Below the pieces are notes generated by a model, which was not told the origin of the DNA, made no database searches, and was given only the letters and a program-made list of their open reading frames with translations. DNA of 17,120 bases from Salinirussus sp. (GTDB lineage: Archaea > Halobacteriota > Halobacteria > Halobacteriales > Haloarculaceae). A program made the position numbers and the translations under genes. The first letter of the stretch is position 1; each line of letters begins with the position of its first letter. Below are positions 1-7,630 of this stretch, piece after piece. Location of the stretch: positions 1-17,120 of the forward strand of contig JAQCNN010000080.1 of NCBI GenBank assembly GCA_028275005.1, written 5' to 3'.

Positions 1-55
1 ACGACACCGGGTCGCGCACGGTGTGGGAGACCGGGACGTGGCACAACCCTGCACG

Positions 56-62
56 CTTATTT
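56..62 (+). promoter_or_regulatory. TATA-like box for the CoA-transferase/racemase gene
   Basis: An AT-rich heptamer, CTTATTT, stands out in GC-rich surroundings and is centred about 26 nt upstream of the ATG at 85. That spacing places the transcription start at or next to the start codon, as in leaderless haloarchaeal mRNAs. A purine-rich GAGAGGGT directly before the ATG could also act as a weak Shine-Dalgarno. The assignment rests on position and composition only. Confidence 0.4.
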
Positions 63-84
63 CCCTGGCCGCGGCAGAGAGGGT

Positions 85-1254
85 ATGCGACTCGACGGAG
101 TGCGCGTCCTCGACCTCTCGCAACTGCTCCCGGGCCCGTACGCCACACAGCTGCTGGCTGACGCGGGCGCGGACGTGATCAAGGTGGAGACAGTGGACGT
201 CGGCGACGGCGCCCGCTACTCCCCGCCACAGACCGAGGGTGGTGTCGGTGCCCTCTTCGATGCCGTCAACCGCGGCAAGCGAAGCGTCGCGCTGGACCTC
301 AAAGACGAGGAGGGGCACGAGGCGTTCATGCAACTGGCCGAGACCGCCGACGTCGTCTTCGAGCAGTTCCGGCCCGGGGTCGTCGACCGCCTCGGTGTCG
401 ACTACGAGTCGGTCCGGGGGCGAAACCCGGAGATCGTCTACTGCTCGCTGACCGGCTTCGGCCAGGCCGGCCCCCACGAGGACCGTGTGGGTCACGACCT
501 CAACTACATCGGGATGGCGGGCCTGCTTGATATGACCCGCGAGGACTCCGATATGGCCCCACAGATCCCCGGCTACCCGGTCGCCGACATGGCCGGCGGG
601 CTGCTCTCGGCCTTCGGTATCGTCGGCGCGCTCGCCTCCCGGGAGCTGGGCAACACCGGCGGCGAGTACGTCGACGTGGCGATGACCGATGTCATCCTCT
701 CCTTCTCACAGGCGGTCGCTTACGAGGGGCTCACCGGCGGGGACCCCCGGCCGGGTGCGACGACGCTCAGCGGCCAACTCCCCTGGTACGACGTCTACGA
801 GACCGCAGACGGCGAGTACGTCACCATCGCCGCCCTCGAGCCGAAGTTCTGGGAGACCTTCTGTGAGGCCGTTGGCCGGGAGGACCTCGTCGACAGCCAC
901 ACCACCGACGACCCCGCGGAACTCGCGGCGGTTCGCGAGGAGCTGGAGACGGTCTTCGCCGAGAGGACCCGGGCCGAGTGGGAGGCCGAACTCGGCGACG
1001 TAGAGGCGATGGTCGCGCCGGTTCGGACCCCTGCGGAGGCCTACGACAGCGACCACGCCGCGGCCCGGGACCTGGTGGACCGGAGCACAGACCCCCCACG
1101 GGTCGGCTTCCCGGTCCACTCCTCGGAACCGGCCGGCGGCGCCGAGACGGGCCCGCCGGGTCACGGCGCGGACACCCGCGACCTGCTTGCCGACGCCGGC
1201 TACGACGAGGCGGAACTCGACCGACTGGCCGAGGACGGCGTCCTCGGCGGGTAA
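85..1254 (+). CDS. CaiB/BaiF (family III) CoA transferase, alpha-methylacyl-CoA racemase-like
   Basis: The 389-residue protein belongs to the family III CoA-transferase fold, which moves CoA between acids or, in the racemase branch, epimerises 2-methylacyl-CoAs. The N-terminus (LDGVRVLDLSQLLPGPYATQ, then LADAGADVIKVE) is typical of the family, as are NRGKRSVALDLK (residues 62-73) and the SLTGFGQ-GP loop near residue 121. H137 (GHDLNY), D168 (VADMAGG) and E252 (LEPKFW) align with the His-Asp-Glu acid/base residues of bacterial alpha-methylacyl-CoA racemase (His126, Asp156, Glu241 by family knowledge). This favours racemase over formyl-CoA transferase. Length is close to the family norm of 360-400. 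The ATG at 85 starts directly at the conserved segment and sits 26 nt after a TATA-like box. It converges on the SDR gene, with 9 bp between stops. The substrate is unknown; a true CoA transferase remains possible. Confidence 0.9.
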   Translation: MRLDGVRVLDLSQLLPGPYATQLLADAGADVIKVETVDVGDGARYSPPQTEGGVGALFDAVNRGKRSVALDLKDEEGHEAFMQLAETADVVFEQFRPGVVDRLGVDYESVRGRNPEIVYCSLTGFGQAGPHEDRVGHDLNYIGMAGLLDMTREDSDMAPQIPGYPVADMAGGLLSAFGIVGALASRELGNTGGEYVDVAMTDVILSFSQAVAYEGLTGGDPRPGATTLSGQLPWYDVYETADGEYVTIAALEPKFWETFCEAVGREDLVDSHTTDDPAELAAVREELETVFAERTRAEWEAELGDVEAMVAPVRTPAEAYDSDHAAARDLVDRSTDPPRVGFPVHSSEPAGGAETGPPGHGADTRDLLADAGYDEAELDRLAEDGVLGG

Positions 1255-1263
1255 CCCCGCAGT

Positions 1264-2040
1264 TCAGTAGGTGAACAGGTCGACGCCGCCGGTGGCGCCC
1301 ACGACCTGCCCGGTCACGTAGGAGGCCTGCTTCGAGGCCAGGTAGGCGGTGAGGTTTGCCACGTCGGCCTCGGTGCCGAGGTGGCCCATCGGCGTCGCGC
1401 GGGCGATATCGGCGTAGTGGGGGCTGATCTCCTCCAGTTCGTCCGGTGTCAGGTCCGCCAGGTCCGCGACGACGATGTTGGGGGCGACGATGTTCGAGGT
1501 GACGCCGTCGGGGGCCCCCTCCAGTGCCAGCGTCTTGCCAAAGCCGATCAGGCCGGCCTTCGTCGCCGAGTAGGAGAGTTGGCCAAAGCCGCCGTACCAG
1601 CCGGCCATCGACGACATCGTGATGACTCGGCCCCAGCCACGCTCGCGCATCGCCGGGAACACCTCCTTTGTGATGTTGTAGGTCCCGGTGAGATTGATCA
1701 GGATGTCCCGGTCCCACATATCCTCCTCGAGTTCGCCGGCTCGGCCCGTGGCGTCGACCATACCCGCGTTGTTGACGAGGACGTCGATTCCGCCGGTCTC
1801 CTCGCGCAGGTCCCCGACCGTCTTCGCGACCTGCTCGCGGTCGGTCAGGTCACAGACGGCGGCGATAGCGTCACCACCCTCGTCCTCGATATCGTCGACG
1901 ACCGCCTGGGTGCCGTCCTCGTCGACGTCGAGGACGACGACCTCCGCCCCCTCCTCGGCGAACGTGTGACAGTCCTCACTCCCGATACGACCCGCACCGC
2001 CGGTGACAAGTGCCGTCTTGTCGTCGAGTCCAAAGTCCAT
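1264..2040 (-). CDS. SDR-family oxidoreductase (FabG-like), intact catalytic tetrad
   Basis: This 258-residue classical short-chain dehydrogenase/reductase would be a soluble NAD(P)-dependent enzyme acting on a carbonyl or alcohol. The cofactor loop is TGGAGRIG (residues 13-20). D38 at the end of the second strand favours NAD(H). NNAG occupies residues 90-93. The full Asn-Ser-Tyr-Lys tetrad is visible as N116, S144, Y157 and K161 (YSATK). The C-terminus (VVGATGGVDLFTY) resembles 3-oxoacyl-ACP reductase-type SDRs. An in-frame ATG exists at 2070, but it would add ten unconserved residues and falls inside the likely TATA box. The ATG at 2040 is preceded by GAGGGG and starts the conserved fold. 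The neighbouring CoA-dependent gene hints at an acyl-CoA substrate (3-hydroxyacyl-CoA, for example), but this is inference. Confidence 0.9.
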   Translation of the reverse strand: MDFGLDDKTALVTGGAGRIGSEDCHTFAEEGAEVVVLDVDEDGTQAVVDDIEDEGGDAIAAVCDLTDREQVAKTVGDLREETGGIDVLVNNAGMVDATGRAGELEEDMWDRDILINLTGTYNITKEVFPAMRERGWGRVITMSSMAGWYGGFGQLSYSATKAGLIGFGKTLALEGAPDGVTSNIVAPNIVVADLADLTPDELEEISPHYADIARATPMGHLGTEADVANLTAYLASKQASYVTGQVVGATGGVDLFTY

Positions 2041-2067
2041 TGCACCCCTCTGTTCGGAGCCACCGGG

Positions 2068-2074
2068 CATAAAG
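2068..2074 (-). promoter_or_regulatory. TATA-like box for the SDR gene at 2040
   Basis: On the minus strand the motif reads CTTTATG, centred about 31 nt before the ATG at 2040. The 59-nt gap to the MFS stop codon is large enough for an independent promoter. Its position also argues against translation starting at 2070. Confidence 0.4.
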
Positions 2075-2099
2075 CTCGGTCACTCGGCGGCTACCGGGC

Positions 2100-3410
2100 T
2101 CAGGCCCCGGCAGGCGCCTCACTCCCGGGCTCCTCGCCCTCGGTAGTCCGGAGGTGTAGCCAGGTAACACAGCACAGCGAGACGAACCCGGAGGTCGCCG
2201 CGAGCCCGAACAGGAGTCGGTAGCCAAAGAGTGTGTAGACGCGGGCGCCGCCGACGGTCTGGCCGGTCCAGTAGGCGTCGAGGATCGCGCCCATCACAGT
2301 CGGGAAGACAGCCGCACCGCTGAACGCCAGGGCGTTGACCGTCCCCGTGGCGACACCGCTGGCCTCGCTGCCGTGACGGTTCTTTACGACGGTGTAGCCG
2401 AGTGCGTACCCGCCGGCGAGGAAGCTCACGGCAAAGAAGGTGAGGCCGACACTCCAGAGTGGCGGCTTGCCCGACAGTGCGAGCAGGGCAAAGGCACCCG
2501 TGTACAGCACCGCACCCCCGACCATCAGGCGCGTGCGCACCCCGAGATAGTCCGAGACCCGGCCGATGACCGGCGGGCCGAGCAACAGCCCGACACTCCC
2601 CAGGAGGACGGTGGTGGAGGCGGCCGTAATCGACTGGTCGTACACCTGCGCGACGTAGGGCACCCCCCAGAGTCCGAGGACGGTGAGGTTGAGCCCGGTC
2701 GAACAGAACAGGGCAACGCCGGCGAGCCAGGTGTCCCGGCCGCCGAGGACGGCCCGGGCGTTCGTTGCGACCTCCCGGAGGCTCAGTGTCGGCGAAGAGG
2801 GGACGTTCTCGACGGGCTGGAGACCGGCGTCGGCCGGCCTGTCACGAGCGAGCAGCCAGACGACGGCCGCGATGGCGAAGCCGGCGCCCCCGAGCGCGAG
2901 GAAGGTCGTTCGGAGGCCAACGGTCTGCTGGAACACCGAGAGCGGCGTGGTCGCGAGGATCCCGCCCAGCCCGGCGATGGCGATGGTGAGGCCGTTCATC
3001 GTGGCGAACTCGTCGGGGCGGTACCAGTTTGCACAGAACCGGAGGGTGGCGATGAAGATGACGCTGGCCCCGAGCCCGATGCACAGCCGCGCGAGGAAGG
3101 CGAGGAGGTAGCCCTCCGCGAGCCCGAAGGCCACCCCACCGGCGCTCATGACGACGACGCCGACGGTGGCGGTCGTCCGGATACCCAGGCGGTCCGAGAG
3201 CACGCCCGCCATCACCTGCATCGGCGCGTAGACGTAGAAAAACGAGGAGTGGAGCGTCCCGAGTTGCGAGCCCGTGGCGTCGAAGGCGCGCATCAGGTCC
3301 TCCGAGAGCACCGCCGAGGAGAGGCGGTGGACGTTCACCAGCAGGAAGCCGAGTGCGAGGGCGGCCCAGACGACCCAGCGCCGGCGCGTCGGGTCAGACC
3401 AGATATTCAT
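2100..3410 (-). CDS. Major facilitator superfamily (MFS) transporter
   Basis: The 436-residue polytopic membrane protein has about twelve hydrophobic segments, the usual MFS length and topology. The motif A signature lies in the loop after the second segment (GVLSDRLGIRTT) and recurs in the second half as GRVSDYLGVRTRL, as expected from the internal duplication of the fold. Hydrophobic segments near the N-terminus (WAALALGFLLVNV) and C-terminus (LLFGLAATSGFVSLCCVTWL) frame it, and a short acidic cytoplasmic tail ends it. It would move a small solute by proton or ion coupling or by uniport; the substrate cannot be read from the sequence. The ATG at 3410 is chosen. An in-frame GTG at 3422 would add four residues and is compatible with the TATA-like element further upstream. 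It lies on the same strand as the downstream SDR gene, but a 59-nt gap with its own TATA-like box separates them. Confidence 0.88.
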   Translation of the reverse strand: MNIWSDPTRRRWVVWAALALGFLLVNVHRLSSAVLSEDLMRAFDATGSQLGTLHSSFFYVYAPMQVMAGVLSDRLGIRTTATVGVVVMSAGGVAFGLAEGYLLAFLARLCIGLGASVIFIATLRFCANWYRPDEFATMNGLTIAIAGLGGILATTPLSVFQQTVGLRTTFLALGGAGFAIAAVVWLLARDRPADAGLQPVENVPSSPTLSLREVATNARAVLGGRDTWLAGVALFCSTGLNLTVLGLWGVPYVAQVYDQSITAASTTVLLGSVGLLLGPPVIGRVSDYLGVRTRLMVGGAVLYTGAFALLALSGKPPLWSVGLTFFAVSFLAGGYALGYTVVKNRHGSEASGVATGTVNALAFSGAAVFPTVMGAILDAYWTGQTVGGARVYTLFGYRLLFGLAATSGFVSLCCVTWLHLRTTEGEEPGSEAPAGA

Positions 3411-3433
3411 TACCCACACCACTCACCCCCCGG

Positions 3434-3452
3434 CAAAAACATTTGATATACG
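3434..3452 (-). promoter_or_regulatory. AT-rich promoter region of the MFS gene
   Basis: This is the most AT-rich stretch in the gap. On the minus strand it reads TATATCAAATG followed by TTTTTG. TATATCAAA is centred about 26 nt before the GTG at 3422, and the T-run about 27 nt before the ATG at 3410. Either could be the TATA element, and the choice decides which start codon is leaderless. Confidence 0.45.
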
Positions 3453-3680
3453 TGGTCGCGGCACACGGACGGGGCCGGCCCTGACAGCGGGCATCCCGCG
3501 TCCCGTCGTCCTGTCGAGGCTGCTCGACGGCGTCACCGAGCTGGTGTCACGCGGCTGCCACAGGACCCACCGCTGTGTGCCTGGGCCGACTGTGTGTGCG
3601 GCCTTCGACGAGGGAGCCCCGCCGTCCGGGCACACTGGGGTGAGCGACACCCGGGAGGCTGTCGCCATCCTAAGGACAAA

Positions 3681-3688
3681 GTCTATCT
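3681..3688 (+). promoter_or_regulatory. TATA-like box for egsA
   Basis: GTCTATCT is centred about 27 nt before the ATG at 3712, within a locally AT-richer stretch. No Shine-Dalgarno is obvious next to the ATG, which fits leaderless initiation. The match to an archaeal TATA box is modest. Confidence 0.35.
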
Positions 3689-3711
3689 GTCAGCGTGCGA
3701 ACCGAAGTAGT

Positions 3712-4770
3712 ATGTTCGACAAGTCGACGTGGATCCGGCTGCCACGAAACGTCGTCGTCGGTCACGGCGTGCTCGAGCAGACCGGTGACGTCGTCGCGGA
3801 CCTGCACCTGTCGGGGCGGCCGCTCGTGGTCACGAGCCCGACCCCGCGGGCGGTTGCCGGCGAGCGCGTCCGTGACCTGCTGGCCGGCGCCGACACCGAC
3901 CCCGGGCTCGTCGAGGTCGATGAGGCCAGCTTCGCGGCCGTCGAGCGGGTGATCGAGGCCGCCCAGGAGACCGGTGCCGGCTATCTCGTCGGCGTCGGTG
4001 GCGGCAAGGCTATCGACATCGCAAAGATGGCCGCCGAGGACCGCGACATCGGCTTTATCTCGGTCCCGACCGCGGCCAGCCACGACGGTATCGTCTCCGG
4101 CCGCGGGTCGGTGCCCGAGCGCGATACCCGTCACAGCGTCGCCGCCGAGCCGCCGCTCGCGGTGGTCGCGGACACGGCGGTCCTGGCGGAGGCGCCCTGG
4201 CGGCTGACGACCGCCGGCTGTGCGGACATCATCTCGAACTACACCGCGGTCCGTGACTGGGAGCTGGCTCACCGGCTCCAGAACGTCGAGTACTCCGAGT
4301 ACGCCGGCGCCCTCTCGCGGATGACCGCCGAGATGCTCGTCCAGAACGCCGACTCGATAAAGGACGGCCTGGAGGAGTCCGCGTGGGTCGTGGTGAAGGC
4401 ACTGGTCTCCTCGGGGGTTGCGATGTCCATCGCGGGCTCCTCGCGGCCGGCAAGCGGCGCGGAGCACCTCTTTTCCCACCGGCTGGACCGGCTCGAACCG
4501 GACGCGGCCTTACACGGCCACCAGGTGGGTGTGGGCGCGGTGATGACCGAGTATCTGCACACCGGGGAAAACGGCGACTGGCGGGACGTCCGCCGCGCGC
4601 TGACGGCGATCGGCGCCCCTACGACCGCCGAGGACCTCGGTATCGACGAGCACACTGTCATCGAGGCGCTGACGACCGCCCACGAGATCCGTGACCGCTA
4701 CACCATCCTCGGCAACGGGATGAACGAGCCGGCGGCCCGGGAGGCTGCCACCGTCACCGGCGTGATCTGA
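3712..4770 (+). CDS. egsA: sn-glycerol-1-phosphate dehydrogenase (NAD(P)+)
   Basis: EgsA reduces dihydroxyacetone phosphate to sn-glycerol-1-phosphate. This is the backbone of archaeal ether lipids and the step that fixes their stereochemistry. The 352-residue protein has the iron-dependent-alcohol-dehydrogenase/glycerol-dehydrogenase fold. The cofactor-binding GVGGGKAIDIAK lies at residues 94-105 and SVPTAASHDGIVS at 117-129. The three zinc ligands of the family are visible as D172 (GCADIISNYTA), H252 (GAEHLFSH) and H268 (LHGHQVGVG). Length equals other haloarchaeal EgsA proteins. The frame is open far upstream, but the ATG at 3712 begins the recognised N-terminus (MFDKSTWIRLPRNVVVGHGVL) and has a TATA-like element about 27 nt before it. 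It is cytosolic and expected to be essential. Divergent from the MFS gene and upstream of gatE. Confidence 0.97.
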   Translation: MFDKSTWIRLPRNVVVGHGVLEQTGDVVADLHLSGRPLVVTSPTPRAVAGERVRDLLAGADTDPGLVEVDEASFAAVERVIEAAQETGAGYLVGVGGGKAIDIAKMAAEDRDIGFISVPTAASHDGIVSGRGSVPERDTRHSVAAEPPLAVVADTAVLAEAPWRLTTAGCADIISNYTAVRDWELAHRLQNVEYSEYAGALSRMTAEMLVQNADSIKDGLEESAWVVVKALVSSGVAMSIAGSSRPASGAEHLFSHRLDRLEPDAALHGHQVGVGAVMTEYLHTGENGDWRDVRRALTAIGAPTTAEDLGIDEHTVIEALTTAHEIRDRYTILGNGMNEPAAREAATVTGVI

Positions 4771-4816
4771 GCCGACGGACACCGTGACCGCCCCGAGTCA
4801 CGGACCCGATAGTGCG

Positions 4817-4822
4817 TTTTTT
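4817..4822 (+). terminator. T-run after egsA (terminator or gatE promoter element)
   Basis: Six consecutive T residues in the 78-nt egsA-gatE gap are a plausible archaeal intrinsic termination signal, since archaeal RNA polymerase can stop at short U-tracts without a hairpin. The same run sits about 29 nt before the gatE ATG at 4849, where a TATA-like element would be expected, so it could serve either role or both. Confidence 0.35.
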
Positions 4823-4848
4823 GCCCCCGCGGCGTGTGGCCTCGGGTA

Positions 4849-6726
4849 ATGAGCACCGGCGAGTACGACTACGAGGAGCTGGGGCTGGTGGCTGGCCTGG
4901 AGATTCACCAGCAACTCGACACCGAGACAAAGCTGTTCTGTGAGTGTCCGACCGACATCCGCGAACCCGAGGCGTCGACGCGCAGTTTCACCCGGTATCT
5001 CCACCCCACAAAGTCCGAGCTGGGGGAGATCGACGCCGCCGCCCTCGAGGAGAGCCGCGTCGAGCGGGAGTTCGACTACCTCGCCTACGACACCACCTGT
5101 CTGGTCGAGGAGGACGACGAGCCCCCCCGACGGGTCGACCGCGAGGCGATGGAGACGACACTCGAGATCGCCGCCCTGCTGGAGATGGACCCCGTCGACC
5201 AGGCCCACGTCATGCGGAAGATCGTCGTCGACGGCTCGAACACGACCGGCTTCCAGCGGTCGATGCTGGTCGCGACCGGCGGCGCTATCGAGACCGACGA
5301 GGGTCCGGTCGGCGTCGAGGACGTGATGCTCGAGGAGGAGAGCGCCCAGCGCGTCACAGAGACCGACACCGGGGTGCGCTACAGCCTCGACCGGCTGGGG
5401 ATCCCGCTCGTCGAGATCGGCACCGACCCGGACATCCACACCCCCGAGCAGGCCCGGGAGGCCGCCGAGCGGATCGGGATGTTGCTGCGCTCGACAGGAA
5501 AGGTCAAACGGGGGCTCGGCACCATCCGCCAGGACGTCAACGTCTCGGTTGCCGACGGTGCCCGCGTGGAGATCAAGGGTGTCCAGAGCCTCGACGACAT
5601 CGACGATATCGTCCGGAACGAGGCCGCCAGGCAGGCGGAACTGCTCGAGGTCCAGGCCGAACTCGCCGAGCGCGACGCGTCCGTCGACGACCCACAGGAC
5701 GTGACCGAAGTTTTCGAGGACACCGAAAGCGGCGTCATCGGGGGTGCACTCTCCGACGGCGGCCGGGCGATGGCTGTCCGGCTGGCGGGGTTCGACGGGC
5801 TCGTCGGCCGCGAACTCCTCCCTGACCGGCGTCTGGGGACCGAGTTCGCCGACCACGCTAAACGCCACGGCGCCGGGGGTATCTTCCACACTGACGAACT
5901 CCCGGCATACGGGGTCACCGAGCGCGAGGTCGAGGCGCTTCGGGAGGCTGTCGGTGCGCGGGGCGCGGATGCGGTCGCGCTCGTGGCCGACGACCCCGAG
6001 ACCGCGGAGCTGGCGATTGATGCCGTCGCCGAGCGCGCAGCGACCGCCACCGAAGGGGTCCCCGAGGAGACCCGGGACGCACTGGCGGATGGGGTCACCA
6101 GGTATCTGCGCCCACTGCCGGGCGCAGCACGGATGTACCCCGAGACGGACGTCCCGCCGGTCGAGCCCGACCCCTCGGCGGTCGAGCAACCCGAACTCCT
6201 CACGGAGAAGGTCACCCGGTACCAGGCCGACCTCGGCCTCGACGAGCGCCTCGCCGAACAGGTCGCGTACGGCCGCCGGATGCCTCTGTTCGAGGCCGCC
6301 GTCGACCGTGGTGTCGACCCCAACCTCGCGGCCCGGACCGTCGAGTCCACCGTCACGAAACTCCGCCGTGAGGGCGTTCCCGTCGAGGAACTCACCGACG
6401 ACCACTTTCGGGGCGTCTTTGCCCTGCTCGCCGACGACGAGGTGGCCTCCGAGGGTGTCCCTGCCCTGCTTGGCGCACTCGCCGAGGACCCTACCCTCTC
6501 TGCCGGGGCGGCGGCCGAGCAGGAGGGCCTCGGGAGCGCCGACACCGAGGCGGTCCGGGAGGCGGTCGTCGAGGTTGTCGAGCGCCACGAGGACCAGGTC
6601 GAGGCGGAGGGGATGGGTGCCTTCTCCGCGCTCATGGGCGAGTGTATGGGCGCACTTCGCGGGAAGGCCGAGGGCGATGTCGTGAGCGACGTCCTCCGCG
6701 AGGAGATTCAGCGACGGGCAGCCTGA
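4849..6726 (+). CDS. gatE: Glutamyl-tRNA(Gln) amidotransferase subunit E (archaeal GatDE)
   Basis: GatE, with the asparaginase-like GatD, turns misacylated Glu-tRNA(Gln) into Gln-tRNA(Gln): it phosphorylates the glutamyl group and amidates it with ammonia from GatD. The 625-residue protein opens with the GatB/GatE kinase-like domain (GLVAGLEIHQQLDTETKLFC near residues 12-31; later LDRLGIPLVEIGTDPDIHTP). An AspRS-type GAD insertion lies at about residues 300-400 (AVRLAGFDGLVGRELLPD onward); this insertion distinguishes GatE from bacterial GatB. A helical and YqeY-like C-terminal tRNA-binding tail ends with GKAEGDVVSDVLREEIQRR. The ATG at 4849 is chosen over a GTG at 4834 because it begins the familiar N-terminus. 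gatD is not in this window, so the partner must be encoded elsewhere. Cytosolic and expected to be essential. Confidence 0.97.
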   Translation: MSTGEYDYEELGLVAGLEIHQQLDTETKLFCECPTDIREPEASTRSFTRYLHPTKSELGEIDAAALEESRVEREFDYLAYDTTCLVEEDDEPPRRVDREAMETTLEIAALLEMDPVDQAHVMRKIVVDGSNTTGFQRSMLVATGGAIETDEGPVGVEDVMLEEESAQRVTETDTGVRYSLDRLGIPLVEIGTDPDIHTPEQAREAAERIGMLLRSTGKVKRGLGTIRQDVNVSVADGARVEIKGVQSLDDIDDIVRNEAARQAELLEVQAELAERDASVDDPQDVTEVFEDTESGVIGGALSDGGRAMAVRLAGFDGLVGRELLPDRRLGTEFADHAKRHGAGGIFHTDELPAYGVTEREVEALREAVGARGADAVALVADDPETAELAIDAVAERAATATEGVPEETRDALADGVTRYLRPLPGAARMYPETDVPPVEPDPSAVEQPELLTEKVTRYQADLGLDERLAEQVAYGRRMPLFEAAVDRGVDPNLAARTVESTVTKLRREGVPVEELTDDHFRGVFALLADDEVASEGVPALLGALAEDPTLSAGAAAEQEGLGSADTEAVREAVVEVVERHEDQVEAEGMGAFSALMGECMGALRGKAEGDVVSDVLREEIQRRAA

Positions 6727-6750
6727 GCCGGCGGGGCTGTCGGTGGACTC

Positions 6751-6757
6751 ATTATCA
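6751..6757 (+). promoter_or_regulatory. TATA-like box for the aldo/keto reductase gene
   Basis: ATTATCA is the only AT-rich patch in the 51-nt gap after gatE and lies about 24 nt before the ATG at 6778. This suggests an independent leaderless transcript rather than simple read-through from gatE. Confidence 0.45.
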
Positions 6758-6777
6758 CACAGGACAGCCGTTCCGGC

Positions 6778-7602
6778 ATGGCCATCGTAGACTCGCCGGT
6801 CCCGCGGCTGGGGCTGGGGACCTGGCAAAACACCGACCCCGAGCAGTGTGCCAGAAGCGTCAGAAGCGCACTCGAGGTCGGCTACCGTCACATCGACACC
6901 GCCGAACTGTACGACAACGAGGGCCCCGTCGGCGACGGGCTCCGGGCCGCCGACGTCGACCGAGCGGCGGTCTACCTGGCGACAAAGGTGCTCCACCCCC
7001 GGGCGGTCGACGGGGACGGGGCCACCCTCGACCGTGAACAGGTACGGGCGGCCGTCGAGGGCTGTCTCGGCCGGCTGGGTGTCGACAGTGTCGACCTGTT
7101 GTACGTCCACTGGCCGGCGGAGTGGGACCTCGAACTCGTCCACACTACGCTCGCCGAGTGTCGCGACGACGGCCTGGTGGGTGGTGTCGGCGTCAGCAAC
7201 TACGAGCCCGTGCATCTCGAGACGGCTCTGGAGAGCGACCCCGAGATCGTCGCCAATCAGGTCGAACTCCACCCGCTGCTCCCGCAGGCCGACCTTCGGG
7301 GCTACTGTGCCGACGTTGGCGTGGACGTGGTCGCGTACGCGCCACTCGCTCACGGGAGTGTCTTCGACGTGCCGGCGCTCGAGGCTGTTGCCGAGGGTCG
7401 GGGCGTCAGTGTCCCTCGGGTCGCACTCGCGTGGCTCCTGGAACTCGGTGTGGCTGCCGTCCCGAAGGCCACGGGTGTGGACCACATCCGGGACAACGTG
7501 GGGGCACAGAGTCTAGAACTGACCGACGACGAGTTGGCGACCATCCGGGGGATCGACAGACGAGAGCGGTTTTTCGACCCCGAGTACGCACCCGACTGGT
7601 GA
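6778..7602 (+). CDS. Aldo/keto reductase
   Basis: This 274-residue (beta/alpha)8-barrel oxidoreductase would reduce aldehydes or ketones with NADPH in the cytosol. The N-terminal LGLGTWQN strand is followed by the family signature GYRHIDTAELYDNE (residues 35-48). The complete catalytic tetrad is visible: D40, Y45, K70 (ATK) and H111 (YVHWP). GVSNYEP and NQVELHPLLPQ are the usual mid-barrel motifs. VPKATGVDHIRDN near residue 225-240 corresponds to the coenzyme-binding IPKS...R..N segment, with Ala where Ser is common. Length matches the 2,5-diketo-gluconate-reductase-like branch. The physiological substrate is unknown. It follows gatE by 51 bp with its own TATA-like box and converges on the membrane-protein gene, with 28 bp between stops. 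Confidence 0.93.
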   Translation: MAIVDSPVPRLGLGTWQNTDPEQCARSVRSALEVGYRHIDTAELYDNEGPVGDGLRAADVDRAAVYLATKVLHPRAVDGDGATLDREQVRAAVEGCLGRLGVDSVDLLYVHWPAEWDLELVHTTLAECRDDGLVGGVGVSNYEPVHLETALESDPEIVANQVELHPLLPQADLRGYCADVGVDVVAYAPLAHGSVFDVPALEAVAEGRGVSVPRVALAWLLELGVAAVPKATGVDHIRDNVGAQSLELTDDELATIRGIDRRERFFDPEYAPDW

Positions 7603-7630
7603 GCGAGGCAGGACCCGGTCTGCCGGCCCA

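Larger units (their letters stand above)
3411..3711. other. Non-coding gap between divergent MFS and egsA genes
   Basis: This gap of about 300 nt holds no convincing coding sequence. The egsA frame stays open across it, but the translation is not protein-like for a haloarchaeon (Arg/Pro/Cys-rich, not acidic). It contains the MFS promoter at the left end, a perfect 6-bp stem with a 4-nt loop at 3513-3528, and a TATA-like element for egsA near 3681-3688. The middle is uniformly GC-rich. I see no tRNA, repeat array or T-run terminator in it. Confidence 0.6.

Noticed and set aside
2373..3446. Long plus-strand open frame opposite the MFS gene
   Set aside because: High-GC antisense shadow; composition (Glu/Gly/Arg/Pro-rich, no hydrophobic core) matches no family, while the minus strand encodes a clear transporter.
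3423..3668. Small minus-strand ORF in the MFS-egsA gap
   Set aside because: 81 residues, basic and Pro/Ser/Arg-rich, no start signal and no recognisable motif; it also covers the MFS promoter.
3274..3711. N-terminal extension of egsA through the upstream open frame
   Set aside because: The translation is Arg/Thr/Cys-rich, overlaps the MFS gene, and lies before the well-conserved EgsA N-terminus at 3712.
4798..7485. Very long minus-strand open frame opposite gatE and the aldo/keto reductase
   Set aside because: It is an antisense shadow of two strongly recognised genes; long spurious frames are expected opposite GC3-rich haloarchaeal genes.
7607..7624. GGCAG...CTGCC hairpin between the aldo/keto reductase and DUF457 genes as a bidirectional terminator
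   Set aside because: Only five base pairs with an 8-nt loop and no T-run on either strand; expected by chance in GC-rich DNA.
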